Source of the DNA: Thermoplasmata archaeon
GTDB lineage: Archaea; Thermoplasmatota; Thermoplasmata; Thermoplasmatales; Thermoplasmataceae
Length of the DNA: 35,259 nt
Direction of reading: 5' to 3'
Assembly (NCBI GenBank): GCA_021833045.1
Contig: JAKBGP010000002.1
Coordinates: 1-35,259 of the forward strand
Under the pieces are notes generated by a model. The model was not told the DNA's origin. It did not search any database and saw nothing but the letters and a program-made list of their open reading frames with translations. This document shows, one piece after another, positions 8,250 through 17,337 of the stretch. The translations under genes were made by a program, and so were the position numbers. Every line of letters starts with the position of its first letter. Position 1 is the stretch's first letter.

Positions 8250-11201
8250 TTGGACAGTAAAAAAGTGTTGTCAGCAATTCTGATAGCAGTATTTCTTGCG
8301 GGCATGGCAAATGTCACCGCAGCATCATCGTCAAGTTCTTATGCTCCCTCCACGTCCCATGTTAATCTCAACATGTATGTGATGGAAGGGAAAAATCAAG
8401 TTGGGTTCGCAGTTAACCCTGTAATATACATAAATGCCTCACAGGGTCAGTACACATTTACGGATACTGGCAACAGCTTAAATGTATCACTAAGTTATGG
8501 AAGTTATCTGGTAACGGTAATGCCTACACTTTCCATAATAGGTGGAGCGCATTATCTAACAAACAAGACATATTACTATTTGGATGTTAATTCTGCAAAT
8601 CAGGCAGTTGCAATAAATCTGAAAGCAGTTGTTCTCACATATTCAACGGTTAACTTAAAAAATCTCAATGGTGAAACCACGACTTTAATGTTTTCCACCA
8701 CTGAGGGTTATAACTTTTTCACAAAGACAACAAATTCTTCATCTTTCAGCGCATATCTGCCAAATGGCACCATGTTCTATGCAAACAGTTACTACAACAG
8801 CGAGCCAAGTCAGGGAGTAACATCTCAAATTCTCACACTGGAATCAAAAAATACTGTCACCATAGAGCTTGGTAGAAGTGCCGTTAACTATTTCGGAGCA
8901 GTATACTCAAAATCAGGGTCAAAGATAAATTCGTTCAAAATAGTTGAGTTCAACTCAACAATAAATCATTATACAACTGTGTCATTTAATTCAGGCTTAT
9001 ACTATGTTAGTGCTCAGGGTGGTACTGAGTTCATGATAGCAGCTAATGGCTATAAACCGGTTTCAATTACCACATCTGGAACATTAACACTAATACCATC
9101 CACATCAAACGTTTTCAAGAACTATTCCCTAAGTAAGAATCTACAAACACTATCTGTAGTAACACATTACAACTTGAATTCAGGAACTGCTTTTCCTGAT
9201 ATGGCAAACAGTACAGTAATGAGTCTATCATATCAGGAGGCGTTGGATAATTTATCAACGGGGTTCGTGAATGATGTTGAAAATGTTGCAGGACATATGC
9301 CTGCGAACACATATTATTCATTCATGGCAAACAATTCCTATTATAATTTAACAAACAGCCATGTGGATATGAAAAGCCTGGTGTACAATAAATACAGCCT
9401 TAGCCTTTACACCTTTGCCAATTACACAAATACAAAAATGTCTTCAAAAGAATATAAGAATCTTGTATTGAAGGTTTATCAGAAAGGAACACAATATACT
9501 CCATCAACTGTAAACTATGTAACTTACATTAATTACAACAACATCAATGTTTCAGTCCAGTCCGCATCATCATCTGTTACCTATGGAAATCCATTTGAAA
9601 TTATGCCAGTAAGCAAAAGTTCAATGGTAACTGTTTCCTTTGGAAAGGTTCAGAATCCATATTTCGTAAACTCAAATGCAGTAGTATATTACAAGGGAAT
9701 GGTTACAACTTCTTCAGTAATTAACACAACTGCAAGAAACACACTCGTAGTGGTTCCATACAATACTATATTCTCAATTAACATGTCAAAGACTCTTTAT
9801 AATCCAATTATAGGCCAATATCAGTATAAGTCACCAGTATCGTTTATGTGGAAAAATTCTACAACCAGTTACAATGGCTATAACTACAGCTTGAAGTTGA
9901 TGAAAACTACAGAGTTCTTGCTTACTGGTATGGATAGCTCTGGATTCTCCAATGTTACTAATGTAACGTTCATTGTGCTGAAGAACACTGAATCACCAAA
10001 TGTAAATTTTACATACACATTTAACGGCAAAGTTCACAAAGTGATGTCATCAACAGCTAACACAGGAACAGTATCAATAACGGTACCACAAAACTCACAG
10101 GTCACGTTCGACGCTTCACTGAGTTCCTTGAATCTTACCTATAACAAAGAAAAATACAGTGTTCAGTTAAGTTACAGTTGGATGTTTCCAAATTCAACAC
10201 TTAAAGGTGCAACCGTAAACTACCAGTTTACAACTCCAACAATTAACGGAGTCCCTAAACTTGGAATGCTGAACGTTACCAGTGCAGGAAATACAACAAG
10301 GTCTGTTCAGATAAAGGCAATGGTCAATGATACAACAAATCCAAGTGCAGTTGTAACAATTCAGAATCCATCAAATAAGAATATTACTGCAATCCCAGCA
10401 GGTTCACCAGTGATACTGACAGCTAATTACTCAACTGACAAATATTATGGAAAATCAAAGCTTAGCTATAACTGGACATTCATGTTTGCAAACGGAACGA
10501 AAATACCTGCGAACACAGCAAATCTTACAATTCTAAAGTATGACAGTTCCTCCAGTGTCTGGAATAGATCAGCATGGGTGGAAGTTCAATTCAACCTTGT
10601 TTCAAAGATCCACATATCTCTAAAGGTTACGAACCCTGTACTGAGTGGTTATGATAACATTTCATACACAACTACTTACAGTGGACCAAAACTGCTTGTT
10701 AGCGGTGTTCATTATTCGGGAACTTTCTCTCAAGGTGTTACAAAGGAGGTTCAGGTAAACGTTACGAATCATGGTAAAGTATCTGTTACAGGGCTTACCA
10801 TAGTTGTATACGATAATGGTGCTCTTTTGAAAAGCAAATCATTCACACAAACTTTGGCAGTTAACCAGACCAGAACATATGATATTAACATATCACTGGC
10901 TAATTCTGGTTCACAGAGCCTGTCGTTCCAGGCCTCTAACTCAGCGCAGCCAAACTTTGTACAGAAGGATGGCCAGTTAGTTAAGACTGTAAGCGTTGGT
11001 GTGTCATCTGATAGAGTACTTCTGGTTATAGTTGCAATTATAGTAATAATACTAATACTGGCCCTACTGTATTACAGGCTCACAAAGGGAAAATTCCCTG
11101 GTGTAGCAAGGGCAAGGCAACAATCACTCCCACAGTCCAATCAGAAAAAGATAACAGACCAGAAGCAGGTGCCAAAGAAGGACAGTAACACAAAACAATA
11201 A
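8250..11201 (+). CDS. Large sequon-rich surface protein with C-terminal membrane anchor
   Basis: This is a 983-aa type I membrane protein. An N-terminal signal peptide (about 1-25, ending near ANVTAA) precedes a long extracytoplasmic region with about three dozen N-x-S/T sequons, no cysteine and few charged residues. Residues roughly 610-820 look like two PKD-like beta domains (SYSW and YNWTF signatures). A CARDB/FxxN-type domain (VQVNVTNHG...) follows at about 830-915. A single TM helix (about 922-945) and a basic 38-residue tail end the protein. I infer a glycosylated, acid-stable cell-surface or S-layer-like protein. It starts at TTG with SD-like AGAGGA; I chose this start because the signal peptide begins immediately after it. 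No enzymatic motif is visible. Confidence 0.8.
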   Translation: MDSKKVLSAILIAVFLAGMANVTAASSSSSYAPSTSHVNLNMYVMEGKNQVGFAVNPVIYINASQGQYTFTDTGNSLNVSLSYGSYLVTVMPTLSIIGGAHYLTNKTYYYLDVNSANQAVAINLKAVVLTYSTVNLKNLNGETTTLMFSTTEGYNFFTKTTNSSSFSAYLPNGTMFYANSYYNSEPSQGVTSQILTLESKNTVTIELGRSAVNYFGAVYSKSGSKINSFKIVEFNSTINHYTTVSFNSGLYYVSAQGGTEFMIAANGYKPVSITTSGTLTLIPSTSNVFKNYSLSKNLQTLSVVTHYNLNSGTAFPDMANSTVMSLSYQEALDNLSTGFVNDVENVAGHMPANTYYSFMANNSYYNLTNSHVDMKSLVYNKYSLSLYTFANYTNTKMSSKEYKNLVLKVYQKGTQYTPSTVNYVTYINYNNINVSVQSASSSVTYGNPFEIMPVSKSSMVTVSFGKVQNPYFVNSNAVVYYKGMVTTSSVINTTARNTLVVVPYNTIFSINMSKTLYNPIIGQYQYKSPVSFMWKNSTTSYNGYNYSLKLMKTTEFLLTGMDSSGFSNVTNVTFIVLKNTESPNVNFTYTFNGKVHKVMSSTANTGTVSITVPQNSQVTFDASLSSLNLTYNKEKYSVQLSYSWMFPNSTLKGATVNYQFTTPTINGVPKLGMLNVTSAGNTTRSVQIKAMVNDTTNPSAVVTIQNPSNKNITAIPAGSPVILTANYSTDKYYGKSKLSYNWTFMFANGTKIPANTANLTILKYDSSSSVWNRSAWVEVQFNLVSKIHISLKVTNPVLSGYDNISYTTTYSGPKLLVSGVHYSGTFSQGVTKEVQVNVTNHGKVSVTGLTIVVYDNGALLKSKSFTQTLAVNQTRTYDINISLANSGSQSLSFQASNSAQPNFVQKDGQLVKTVSVGVSSDRVLLVIVAIIVIILILALLYYRLTKGKFPGVARARQQSLPQSNQKKITDQKQVPKKDSNTKQ

Positions 11202-11205
11202 CCCA

Positions 11206-11214
11206 TTATTTTTT
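11206..11214 (+). terminator. Oligo-T termination tract after the surface protein gene
   Basis: ATTTTTTAC follows the TAA by a few bases, just before an AT-rich convergent spacer. Archaeal termination often uses such T runs without a hairpin. Inferred from position only. Confidence 0.3.
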
Positions 11215-11296
11215 ACAATTAAATTTATTAATAATTTATTTTAGAGTTCACTAAAGTTTGGAAGATTCTCCAACAGGTAAGAGTCTTTAAATATTT

Positions 11297-11521
11297 CTAA
11301 TCCTGAGGCTGTCCTTCCTGAGAAATTGCATCTTCAGGCGTAACATGATACCTTTCTCTCTTGTGACATTGTGGACACTTTACCGAGAAAGAGTAAGGTC
11401 CCCACCTGAAAATCAAACCTAACGATGTGTCAGAAAGACTATTCCACTCAGAATAATTCACATTGAATTCATTTCCGCAATTGGGGCATTTTACATGATA
11501 TAAACCGGACAAATCTATCAT
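11297..11521 (-). CDS. Small zinc-ribbon protein
   Basis: This 74-aa protein has two CPxC knuckles, CPNCGNE (near residue 10) and CPQCHKR (near residue 50), which together would bind one zinc ion in a zinc-ribbon fold. The segment between them is rich in aromatic and small residues. No catalytic motif is present, so the function (nucleic-acid or protein binding) is open. AT-rich TTTAAA motifs lie about 20-25 nt upstream of the ATG. The gene stands alone, convergent with the surface-protein gene and separated from argS by an 84-bp spacer. Confidence 0.75.
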   Translation of the reverse strand: MIDLSGLYHVKCPNCGNEFNVNYSEWNSLSDTSLGLIFRWGPYSFSVKCPQCHKRERYHVTPEDAISQEGQPQD

Positions 11522-11605
11522 ATCAGAATTTTTTTAAATTATTTAAACTATTGACTATTATTATCTAAGCTCTTTGAGCTATAATCTACAGTATTAATAT
11601 ACCTC

Positions 11606-13258
11606 TTACATCTTTTTCACATTCTTAATTCCAACAATTTGTGAACTGTCGTCAATAATGTTCATGTATGTTTTCAGGATGTTTAATCTTCTCTCCTGTA
11701 TGCCTGTTTCCTCACCGAGTACCTTACATTTCTCGTAAAATGTAGTGAATTTTTTAGATAAATCCAGAATATAACCGGTAATGATATCTGGTCTCAGGCT
11801 TTTTGTTGCGTTCATTATTTTATATGGATATTTATACATCTCAAGAATGAGATCATTTTCTTCTTTTTCAATGTTTTTAGATGACGCTCCCCCTGAACTA
11901 GATTTTACCTTTTCCATTATGCTACTTGCCCTTGTATAGGAATACATAATAAAGGGAGCAGTTTCTCCATTGAAATCCAGGGCATCTTCCCACTTGAATG
12001 TAATGGGTTTTTGCATATTGATCTTCAGCATATAGAATCTTAGGGAAGAAACTGCTATATCCCTGCTTATTTTGTCAACATCCTTTTCTTCACTATATCT
12101 ACTCAGCACTTCGTTTCTGGCCTTTTCATATAACTTCTCATAAACTTCCTTCACGGTGACACTCGTGCCCTTTCTTGTAGACATTCTTCCAGATTCCAGA
12201 TTTACCATGCCATAATACACAAAATCAAGGGAATTCTTATAGTCAAGGAGCTGATGCATAACATAATCCATGATCTTTCCATGTTCCTTATGATCTTCCC
12301 CTACCACAACAATGCATTTGTCATACTGTGAGAATTTGTACATATGGTATGCAATATCTCTTGTTACATAGAGACTTGTACCGTTCTTTCTTTTGACAAA
12401 AATCTTCCTGACATTGGGGACGTCTATGTATAATGCCCCATTTTCTTCCAGTATATACTCTGATAGATCTTTAATAACTTCTTCTGTTTCTCCAGTAACA
12501 ATAAATTCTGACTCCCATGTGAACTCATCCATCTTTATGTTGAGGAGTTCTAGATCAGAAACAATATCATCCAGCATTATCTGGGCTATATTCTTGATCT
12601 GATTTATGAGGTCATCATCCCCTTTCTCATATTTCTCCATTAGTAATTCTACTTCTTTCTCGTCACCTTTTTGTTCAAAATATTCATAAATCTTTTTATA
12701 TCCATCTAGCAGGATTTCCTTTGTTAATGTCTCACCTTTGTGGAATTTCTCATAGCCGAGATACAGTGATACCATCTGTTTACCGGAGTCGTTTACATAA
12801 TACTGAGTGACAACCCTGTAACCATACCTTTCCATCAGTCTTGCTATGGAATCCCCTATTATGGAATTTCTAATTCTCCCCATATGTATGGGACCAGTGG
12901 GATTTGTGCTTGTATGTTCAACAGATACCCTCTCTGGATCCTGAAATGATTCAGGAAAAGATCCCGTGGTTTGAAGGGATTCATGCATGGCATTCAGGAG
13001 ATACCAACCATCTGTAATGATATTTATGTAACCATTTTCATATTCCAGGGATTGCACAAATGGAAGTTTCTTCAGCTCATTCATTATTGCATTTAATTTA
13101 GTATCAAAGTTATCAACCGTTTTCTCATATCTTACCAATCTGACTGTAATATGTGCATGTTCAGTCTGATCAAAAATCACATCCTTCTCATCCAGATTCT
13201 CGATGTGTTTTCTGGCTTCAGACTTTGTTAATTCCAATATGTCCTGAAATAAAAGCAT
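11606..13258 (-). CDS. argS: Arginyl-tRNA synthetase
   Basis: ArgS charges tRNA(Arg). This 550-aa class I enzyme begins with an additional N-terminal domain (residues 1-105) that contacts the tRNA D-loop. It carries the HIGH-equivalent HMGR (H125-R128) after STNPTGPI, and the KMSKS-equivalent MSTRK (about 359-363), then the DALRP-like helical anticodon-binding domain, with YTRASSIMEK in the hinge. Length and motif variants fit archaeal ArgS. It starts 30 nt downstream of the aroA stop on the same strand, so it may be transcribed as the last gene of the shikimate operon; no separate strong promoter is evident in the gap. Confidence 0.96.
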   Translation of the reverse strand: MLLFQDILELTKSEARKHIENLDEKDVIFDQTEHAHITVRLVRYEKTVDNFDTKLNAIMNELKKLPFVQSLEYENGYINIITDGWYLLNAMHESLQTTGSFPESFQDPERVSVEHTSTNPTGPIHMGRIRNSIIGDSIARLMERYGYRVVTQYYVNDSGKQMVSLYLGYEKFHKGETLTKEILLDGYKKIYEYFEQKGDEKEVELLMEKYEKGDDDLINQIKNIAQIMLDDIVSDLELLNIKMDEFTWESEFIVTGETEEVIKDLSEYILEENGALYIDVPNVRKIFVKRKNGTSLYVTRDIAYHMYKFSQYDKCIVVVGEDHKEHGKIMDYVMHQLLDYKNSLDFVYYGMVNLESGRMSTRKGTSVTVKEVYEKLYEKARNEVLSRYSEEKDVDKISRDIAVSSLRFYMLKINMQKPITFKWEDALDFNGETAPFIMYSYTRASSIMEKVKSSSGGASSKNIEKEENDLILEMYKYPYKIMNATKSLRPDIITGYILDLSKKFTTFYEKCKVLGEETGIQERRLNILKTYMNIIDDSSQIVGIKNVKKM

Positions 13259-13288
13259 GTTTTGAAATCAATTGGTTGCTAATAATCC

Positions 13289-14545
13289 TTATTCCATTTC
13301 CTCCTTAAATCCAAGAGAAATTAAATCATCTATAAATGAAGGATAACTCTTGTTAAGACTTTCAGGATTGCGTACAATGAATTTCTCTGATACCATAGAC
13401 TGAGCCAGAATGGTCTCCATAACAATTCTGTGATCTAATGAGATTGGGAGTGCAGGTGAAATATCGTCTCGGTATGGACCAATATACAGAGTATCGTCTT
13501 CCTCCGTAACAACCGATCCAAAGGCTTCAGCTATTTGAATAATGGCCTTTTTCCTGTCACTCTCCTTTCCTGATAGTCTATCTGAATTTTTAATGCTGGC
13601 TCCCTTTTGGGAAAACATTCCAAGAAGGGCTATAACTGGTGCCAGATCTGGATTTATGTTGACATCAACCTCAAGCATACTAGTAATATCTTTTTTCATG
13701 GCAATTATTGAATTTTCTCCATATTGCAGGAGTCCATTAAGCAAATTTAGAATATTTGCATCAGGTTGCATGCTTTCCTTTTTCAGATTATTTATCTCTA
13801 TTCCTTTTCCTGATAGTAATAGTCCAGCTGCAATAAGGAACGAGGCTGATGAATAATCCCCTTCTATATCAAATGAAGTATTCATTTCATTCAGCGTTCC
13901 ATTTATAATGAAATCACTTCCGGTTCTTTTTATGGTCAGTCCTAATTTTCTAAGTATATCTACAGTCATATTTAGATATCCTTCTGAATTAATCTCTCCT
14001 TCAATATGTACTATCTTTTCGTCGAGGGGGTTGAGTGCCATGTATAAAAGAATAGAACTGGTGAACTGTGAACTGAGTTCTCCATTTATGGATATTTCAT
14101 TCACATATATGGCATTAGTCCCATCAAAAAGGAGTGTTCTACCATTCATTGAAAATCTGCATCCAATGCTTTCCAGTGAAATTATAAGTGGTTTCAATGG
14201 TCTTTCCAAAAGCTTCCCTTCAGTCTCAATTGCGCAACTGCATCTTCTTGATGCAAGAAGACCAAGTACCATTCTAAGAGCAGTACCAGATTCTCCAACA
14301 TTTATTAACTCCGGATTAGTGAATGAACCATAAATATTGTAATATTTTCCGTCCTTTATTATCTTCATTCCGTTAGAACTGCATATTCCCAGTGAAATTA
14401 TCTCGTCATCGCATCCAGAGATCGGTCCAATTCGTTTGTGACCCGGAAGGAATGCAGAAAGCAATAAAACCCTCTGTGACATGCTCTTGGAAGAAGGGGC
14501 ATCCACCTTTCCATTTAGTTCTTGCGGAATTAAAATCCTACTCAT
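13289..14545 (-). CDS. aroA: 3-phosphoshikimate 1-carboxyvinyltransferase (EPSP synthase)
   Basis: AroA condenses shikimate 3-phosphate with phosphoenolpyruvate. The N-terminal PSSKSMSQR (K20, S21, R25) binds both substrates, GESGTALRM forms the conserved PEP-site loop, and RLSGKESDR and LDHRIVM are the usual C-terminal family motifs. Length is 418 aa from the ATG at 14545, typical for the family. The reading frame stays open upstream to 14683, but those extra residues lie inside aroK and match no AroA N-terminus. The ATG at 14545 follows GTGGAAAA and overlaps the end of aroK by 8 bp; another ATG at 14557 would add four residues. Overlap suggests translational coupling. Confidence 0.94.
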   Translation of the reverse strand: MSRILIPQELNGKVDAPSSKSMSQRVLLLSAFLPGHKRIGPISGCDDEIISLGICSSNGMKIIKDGKYYNIYGSFTNPELINVGESGTALRMVLGLLASRRCSCAIETEGKLLERPLKPLIISLESIGCRFSMNGRTLLFDGTNAIYVNEISINGELSSQFTSSILLYMALNPLDEKIVHIEGEINSEGYLNMTVDILRKLGLTIKRTGSDFIINGTLNEMNTSFDIEGDYSSASFLIAAGLLLSGKGIEINNLKKESMQPDANILNLLNGLLQYGENSIIAMKKDITSMLEVDVNINPDLAPVIALLGMFSQKGASIKNSDRLSGKESDRKKAIIQIAEAFGSVVTEEDDTLYIGPYRDDISPALPISLDHRIVMETILAQSMVSEKFIVRNPESLNKSYPSFIDDLISLGFKEEME

Positions 14546-15377
14546 TTTTCCACTCATGAGATGAAGGAATGTTTGTACTCGAGGCAACAAGAAAGCCCAC
14601 ATTATCTTTTTTGAGAATTTCCACGTCTCTTTCCAGTGTTTTTGGGTTTTCATACTGAAGAAAGAGAGAAGGCCCTTTACCATTTATTCCCATAATGTTG
14701 AATCTGAGTTTGTTCAATATCTCACCCGGCATATTGATACCTGATATTGTTCCAAGATAAAATCCATTCATGATGGCAATATCCTCGAAGTTGTATGAAT
14801 TCAGTCTCTGAAACATTCTCTCATATGCATTCCTGAGGAATGATAGATCAATCTTGCCAAAATCATAACTCGATCTTCTTCCTTTCGAGGTTATTATTAT
14901 GTAATGTTTTTCCTTAATCCTGTAATGCCTGAGCAGCCTCGCATTCCTGTTATCTGTTATGCACAATCCACCAAGCACCGAAGCATATAGATCATCAGAT
15001 GCTCCAGTGGCTGAGACTCTTATCTGTCTTGATATTCGGCTTGATACTGTCACAATATCTTCTATTTCCATTTTAATGTCATTGAATAGGGAATAAGCCT
15101 TCACAACTCCAGAAACTAGAGCACTGCTGCTCTTAAGCCCCATCCCTGAAGGTATCTTCCTGTTTACATCTATCTGCAGTTCTGAATCCTTCCCATACTG
15201 GCTTTTCAATATGGAAAGCATCCTCCTTATATTCCACTGGTTTTTCTTTGCCTCCCCTTTTCTTGCCACTATCTCCATCTGATAGTCCAGTGCCATTGCT
15301 GCCCCTTTCCAGTTCACGAAAGCACTGAGAACAGATATCCCCGAATTCATTTTCAGGATAAGCGTTCCGTCATCCAT
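14538..15377 (-). CDS. aroK: Archaeal shikimate kinase (GHMP family)
   Basis: This is the archaeal GHMP-type shikimate kinase, unrelated to bacterial AroK/AroL. It phosphorylates shikimate at the 3-OH. The GHMP phosphate-binding motif is PSGMGLKSSSA (76-86), and the C-terminal half has the GHMP fold with an INGKGPS segment. Length is 279 aa. The start lies 25 bp inside aroE. I accept it because AGAGGTGAT (15386-15394), an almost perfect SD, stands 8 nt before the ATG at 15377. A downstream ATG at 15347 has no SD. The kinase sits between aroE and aroA, the enzymes before and after it in the pathway, which supports the call. Confidence 0.94.
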   Translation of the reverse strand: MDDGTLILKMNSGISVLSAFVNWKGAAMALDYQMEIVARKGEAKKNQWNIRRMLSILKSQYGKDSELQIDVNRKIPSGMGLKSSSALVSGVVKAYSLFNDIKMEIEDIVTVSSRISRQIRVSATGASDDLYASVLGGLCITDNRNARLLRHYRIKEKHYIIITSKGRRSSYDFGKIDLSFLRNAYERMFQRLNSYNFEDIAIMNGFYLGTISGINMPGEILNKLRFNIMGINGKGPSLFLQYENPKTLERDVEILKKDNVGFLVASSTNIPSSHEWKNE

Positions 15378-16180
15378 TTTAAAGTATCACCTCTTGCCCT
15401 GCTGAATATTTCCCTTTCGCATTCATCCATGAAAAAGATCCTGTAAGTCTCTTCTGCCTGTCTGAAGAACATATCCCTGCCATTGATTGCCCTGCCTCCA
15501 CTTTCAGCAGCATATTTCATGAATTTTGTTTCATCATACTGGTATGTGAGATCTATGGCAGTGGCCTTTTCGTCATAAAAATATGGAGAGAACGGTGATT
15601 GGTCATCTTCATTCATTCCCAGTGGTGTGCAATTGATCAGGACATCATATTTTTCCATATCATCGTAACTTCTAATTTTCATGTTCCCGTACTGCCATGT
15701 TCCCTTAATTTTTTTTCTGGTTATTTCTGGATTTCTGGTAAATATATGCATGGTGTCAGGGCTAAAGTTTGTAAGTATGTAATAGATCATTATTCTGGCA
15801 ACTCCACCAGCTCCAGCTATAGAAACTCTTTTTCCATCAAGACTCACACCATTCTTAGTGAATAGCTCCTCGATTCCAGCATAATCTGTGTTGAAGGCTG
15901 TAAAACCATTTCCCTCACGCTTTATAACATTTGAAACACCAGCCTTCCACACAAGCGGGTCCCTGTTTTCAGTATACCTGAGGATATCTTCCTTATATGG
16001 AATTGTCACGTTGAAGCCCTGGAAGCTCACATCCATTTTTTCCATCAACCGTTTCAATGTTACAGGACTGACATTTATTGCTGTGTAAATATTATTATTT
16101 TCTTCCAGTTCGAATATTCTGTTGAATAGAACCTCACTCCAGGACTTTCCAACGGGTGATCCAAGAAGTCCGTACATCAT
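15353..16180 (-). CDS. aroE: Shikimate dehydrogenase
   Basis: AroE reduces 3-dehydroshikimate to shikimate with NADPH. The N-terminal substrate domain has GSPVGKSWSE, catalytic K63 (NVTIPYKED) and D99 (NTDYAG). The Rossmann domain has GAGGVA (123-128) and the conserved INCTPLGM. Length is 275 aa, normal. Two consecutive ATGs begin the gene (16180 and 16177), 1 bp after the aroB stop; its end overlaps aroK by 25 bp. The order aroB-aroE-aroK-aroA follows the pathway, lacking only dehydroquinase at step 3 and the flanking first and last steps, which must be encoded elsewhere. Confidence 0.95.
   Translation of the reverse strand: MMYGLLGSPVGKSWSEVLFNRIFELEENNNIYTAINVSPVTLKRLMEKMDVSFQGFNVTIPYKEDILRYTENRDPLVWKAGVSNVIKREGNGFTAFNTDYAGIEELFTKNGVSLDGKRVSIAGAGGVARIMIYYILTNFSPDTMHIFTRNPEITRKKIKGTWQYGNMKIRSYDDMEKYDVLINCTPLGMNEDDQSPFSPYFYDEKATAIDLTYQYDETKFMKYAAESGGRAINGRDMFFRQAEETYRIFFMDECEREIFSRARGDTLKWMTERLS
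15386..15394 (-). promoter_or_regulatory. Ribosome binding site that decides the aroK start
   Basis: The minus strand reads AGAGGTGAT, matching eight of nine bases of the ideal GGAGGTGAT, 8 nt before the ATG at 15377. It lies inside the end of aroE. Confidence 0.75.
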
Positions 16181-16181
16181 C

Positions 16182-17237
16182 TCACATCATTCTCCCTGCT
16201 TTTAAAAACAATTCCTTGAAAACCTCTATTTTAAGTTCTGCCATATTTGTCATTCCCGGTTTAGTGGCCATTGGAATTGTAATTTTTCCATTTCTTATTT
16301 TCTTGTCATTCATTATGTATGAAAGGCTTCCATCAAGCATTTCATCACTGACCTCTATCTTATTTATGCCATATCTCTTCATCAGTTTGTTCATTATACT
16401 TATCCCATCATACTTCATCATTCCATAGATCTCTGACATCTTCATTTCATACATAATTCCATATATCACTGCCGCTCCGTGGGTTATACTGTTTCTGGAT
16501 ATTGCTTCAATTCCATGTGCTACTGTGTGCCCAAAATTCAGTACATATCTTCTTCCCAGAAGTTCATATGGATCTTGATTACACACTGAAGCTTTTATAT
16601 CTGCGTTTTTCACTATCAGATCTCTGAGAATATCTCCATTCTTCACACTTTCCATATCATTATTCAGGAGCGTTTCAATTATAGTGTAATCCATGGAAAA
16701 TCCGTGTTTTATTATCTCAGCCATGCCCTCTCTTATAATCTGATCATTTTTCATCAGAAAGTCAGTATCAGCCACTATTCTTTCAGGGTTCCGGAATGTT
16801 CCTATGGCATTCTTTACTCCAGAAAAATTTATTCCGTTCTTTCCACCTATGGAACTGTCAATCTGTGATAGTAGAGTTGTTGGTATTGCTTTCAGTCTCA
16901 GTCCCCTCTTGTACGTGGATGCTATGAAACCAGAAAGGTCACCAATGGTACCCCCTCCTATATATGTCAGGTAGCTGTTCCTCTCCACTTCTCGTTCCAT
17001 TAAAATCCTGCAGACTTCTTCATAGTTATCAATTCTCTTTGAATTTTCACCATCTTCAACAAAGATAATTTTTCCTTCTGAAAACCTTTTTATCTTCTCT
17101 GGGTAAATATTACTTATAGTTTCACTTACAATGAATGTTCCCTCATCGTTCTCAGCTTCTATTGCATTTTTTCCGCATACATACTCAGTTTCATCATATC
17201 CTATGGTAAGCTTCTTTCTCACTGTTTCTCCACTCAT
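16182..17237 (-). CDS. aroB: 3-dehydroquinate synthase
   Basis: AroB closes DAHP to 3-dehydroquinate using NAD+ and a divalent metal. Visible are GGGTIGD (94-100), PTTLLSQIDSSIGGKNGIN, the metal glutamate in AEIIKHG, and the metal histidines around LNFGHTVAHGIEA. This is the bacterial-type DAHP-utilising enzyme rather than the archaeal AroB' alternative, so this organism probably makes DAHP by a classical first step. Length is 351 aa from the ATG at 17237, which follows AAGGTGG by a few bases; a GTG at 17246 would fall on the SD itself and is less likely. It is the lead gene of the minus-strand aro operon. Confidence 0.94.
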   Translation of the reverse strand: MSGETVRKKLTIGYDETEYVCGKNAIEAENDEGTFIVSETISNIYPEKIKRFSEGKIIFVEDGENSKRIDNYEEVCRILMEREVERNSYLTYIGGGTIGDLSGFIASTYKRGLRLKAIPTTLLSQIDSSIGGKNGINFSGVKNAIGTFRNPERIVADTDFLMKNDQIIREGMAEIIKHGFSMDYTIIETLLNNDMESVKNGDILRDLIVKNADIKASVCNQDPYELLGRRYVLNFGHTVAHGIEAISRNSITHGAAVIYGIMYEMKMSEIYGMMKYDGISIMNKLMKRYGINKIEVSDEMLDGSLSYIMNDKKIRNGKITIPMATKPGMTNMAELKIEVFKELFLKAGRMM

Positions 17238-17241
17238 GTTG

Positions 17242-17250
17242 CCCACCTTT
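17242..17250 (-). promoter_or_regulatory. Ribosome binding site of aroB
   Basis: The minus strand reads AAAGGTGGG a few nt before the ATG at 17237. It overlaps the alternative GTG start at 17246, which argues for the ATG. An SD here also means that the aroB transcript has a leader. Confidence 0.55.
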
Positions 17251-17267
17251 TCGCGTTGAATTTCGCG
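17249..17267. repeat. Direct repeat TTTCGCG upstream of aroB
   Basis: TTTCGCG occurs at 17249-17255 and again at 17261-17267, a 12-bp period close to one helical turn, in an otherwise AT-rich spacer. It lies in the probable 5' leader of aroB. It may be a regulator site on one DNA face; chance cannot be excluded. Confidence 0.4.
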
Positions 17268-17306
17268 GAAAAATTACATTTTTTCATTTTTTTTCTCATG
17301 CCAAAG

Positions 17307-17315
17307 CTTATTAAG
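17307..17315 (+). promoter_or_regulatory. TATA element of the 17338 operon, possibly shared with aroB
   Basis: CTTATTAAG is a near-palindrome centred 27 nt before the ATG at 17338, giving leaderless geometry. On the minus strand it reads CTTAATAAG and could also drive aroB with a leader of about 45-50 nt. Confidence 0.5.
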
Positions 17316-17337
17316 GGAAATAAGAGTTTTCAAATTT

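Noticed and set aside
13542..13856. Long antisense reading frame inside aroA, and similar ones inside aroK, aroE, aroB, rfcS and the MFS gene
   Set aside because: They lie opposite well-recognised genes, have no SD or promoter, and their sequence has no protein character.
14546..14683. N-terminal extension of aroA to 14683
   Set aside because: Those residues overlap aroK, match no EPSP synthase N-terminus, and the ATG at 14545 gives the canonical start.
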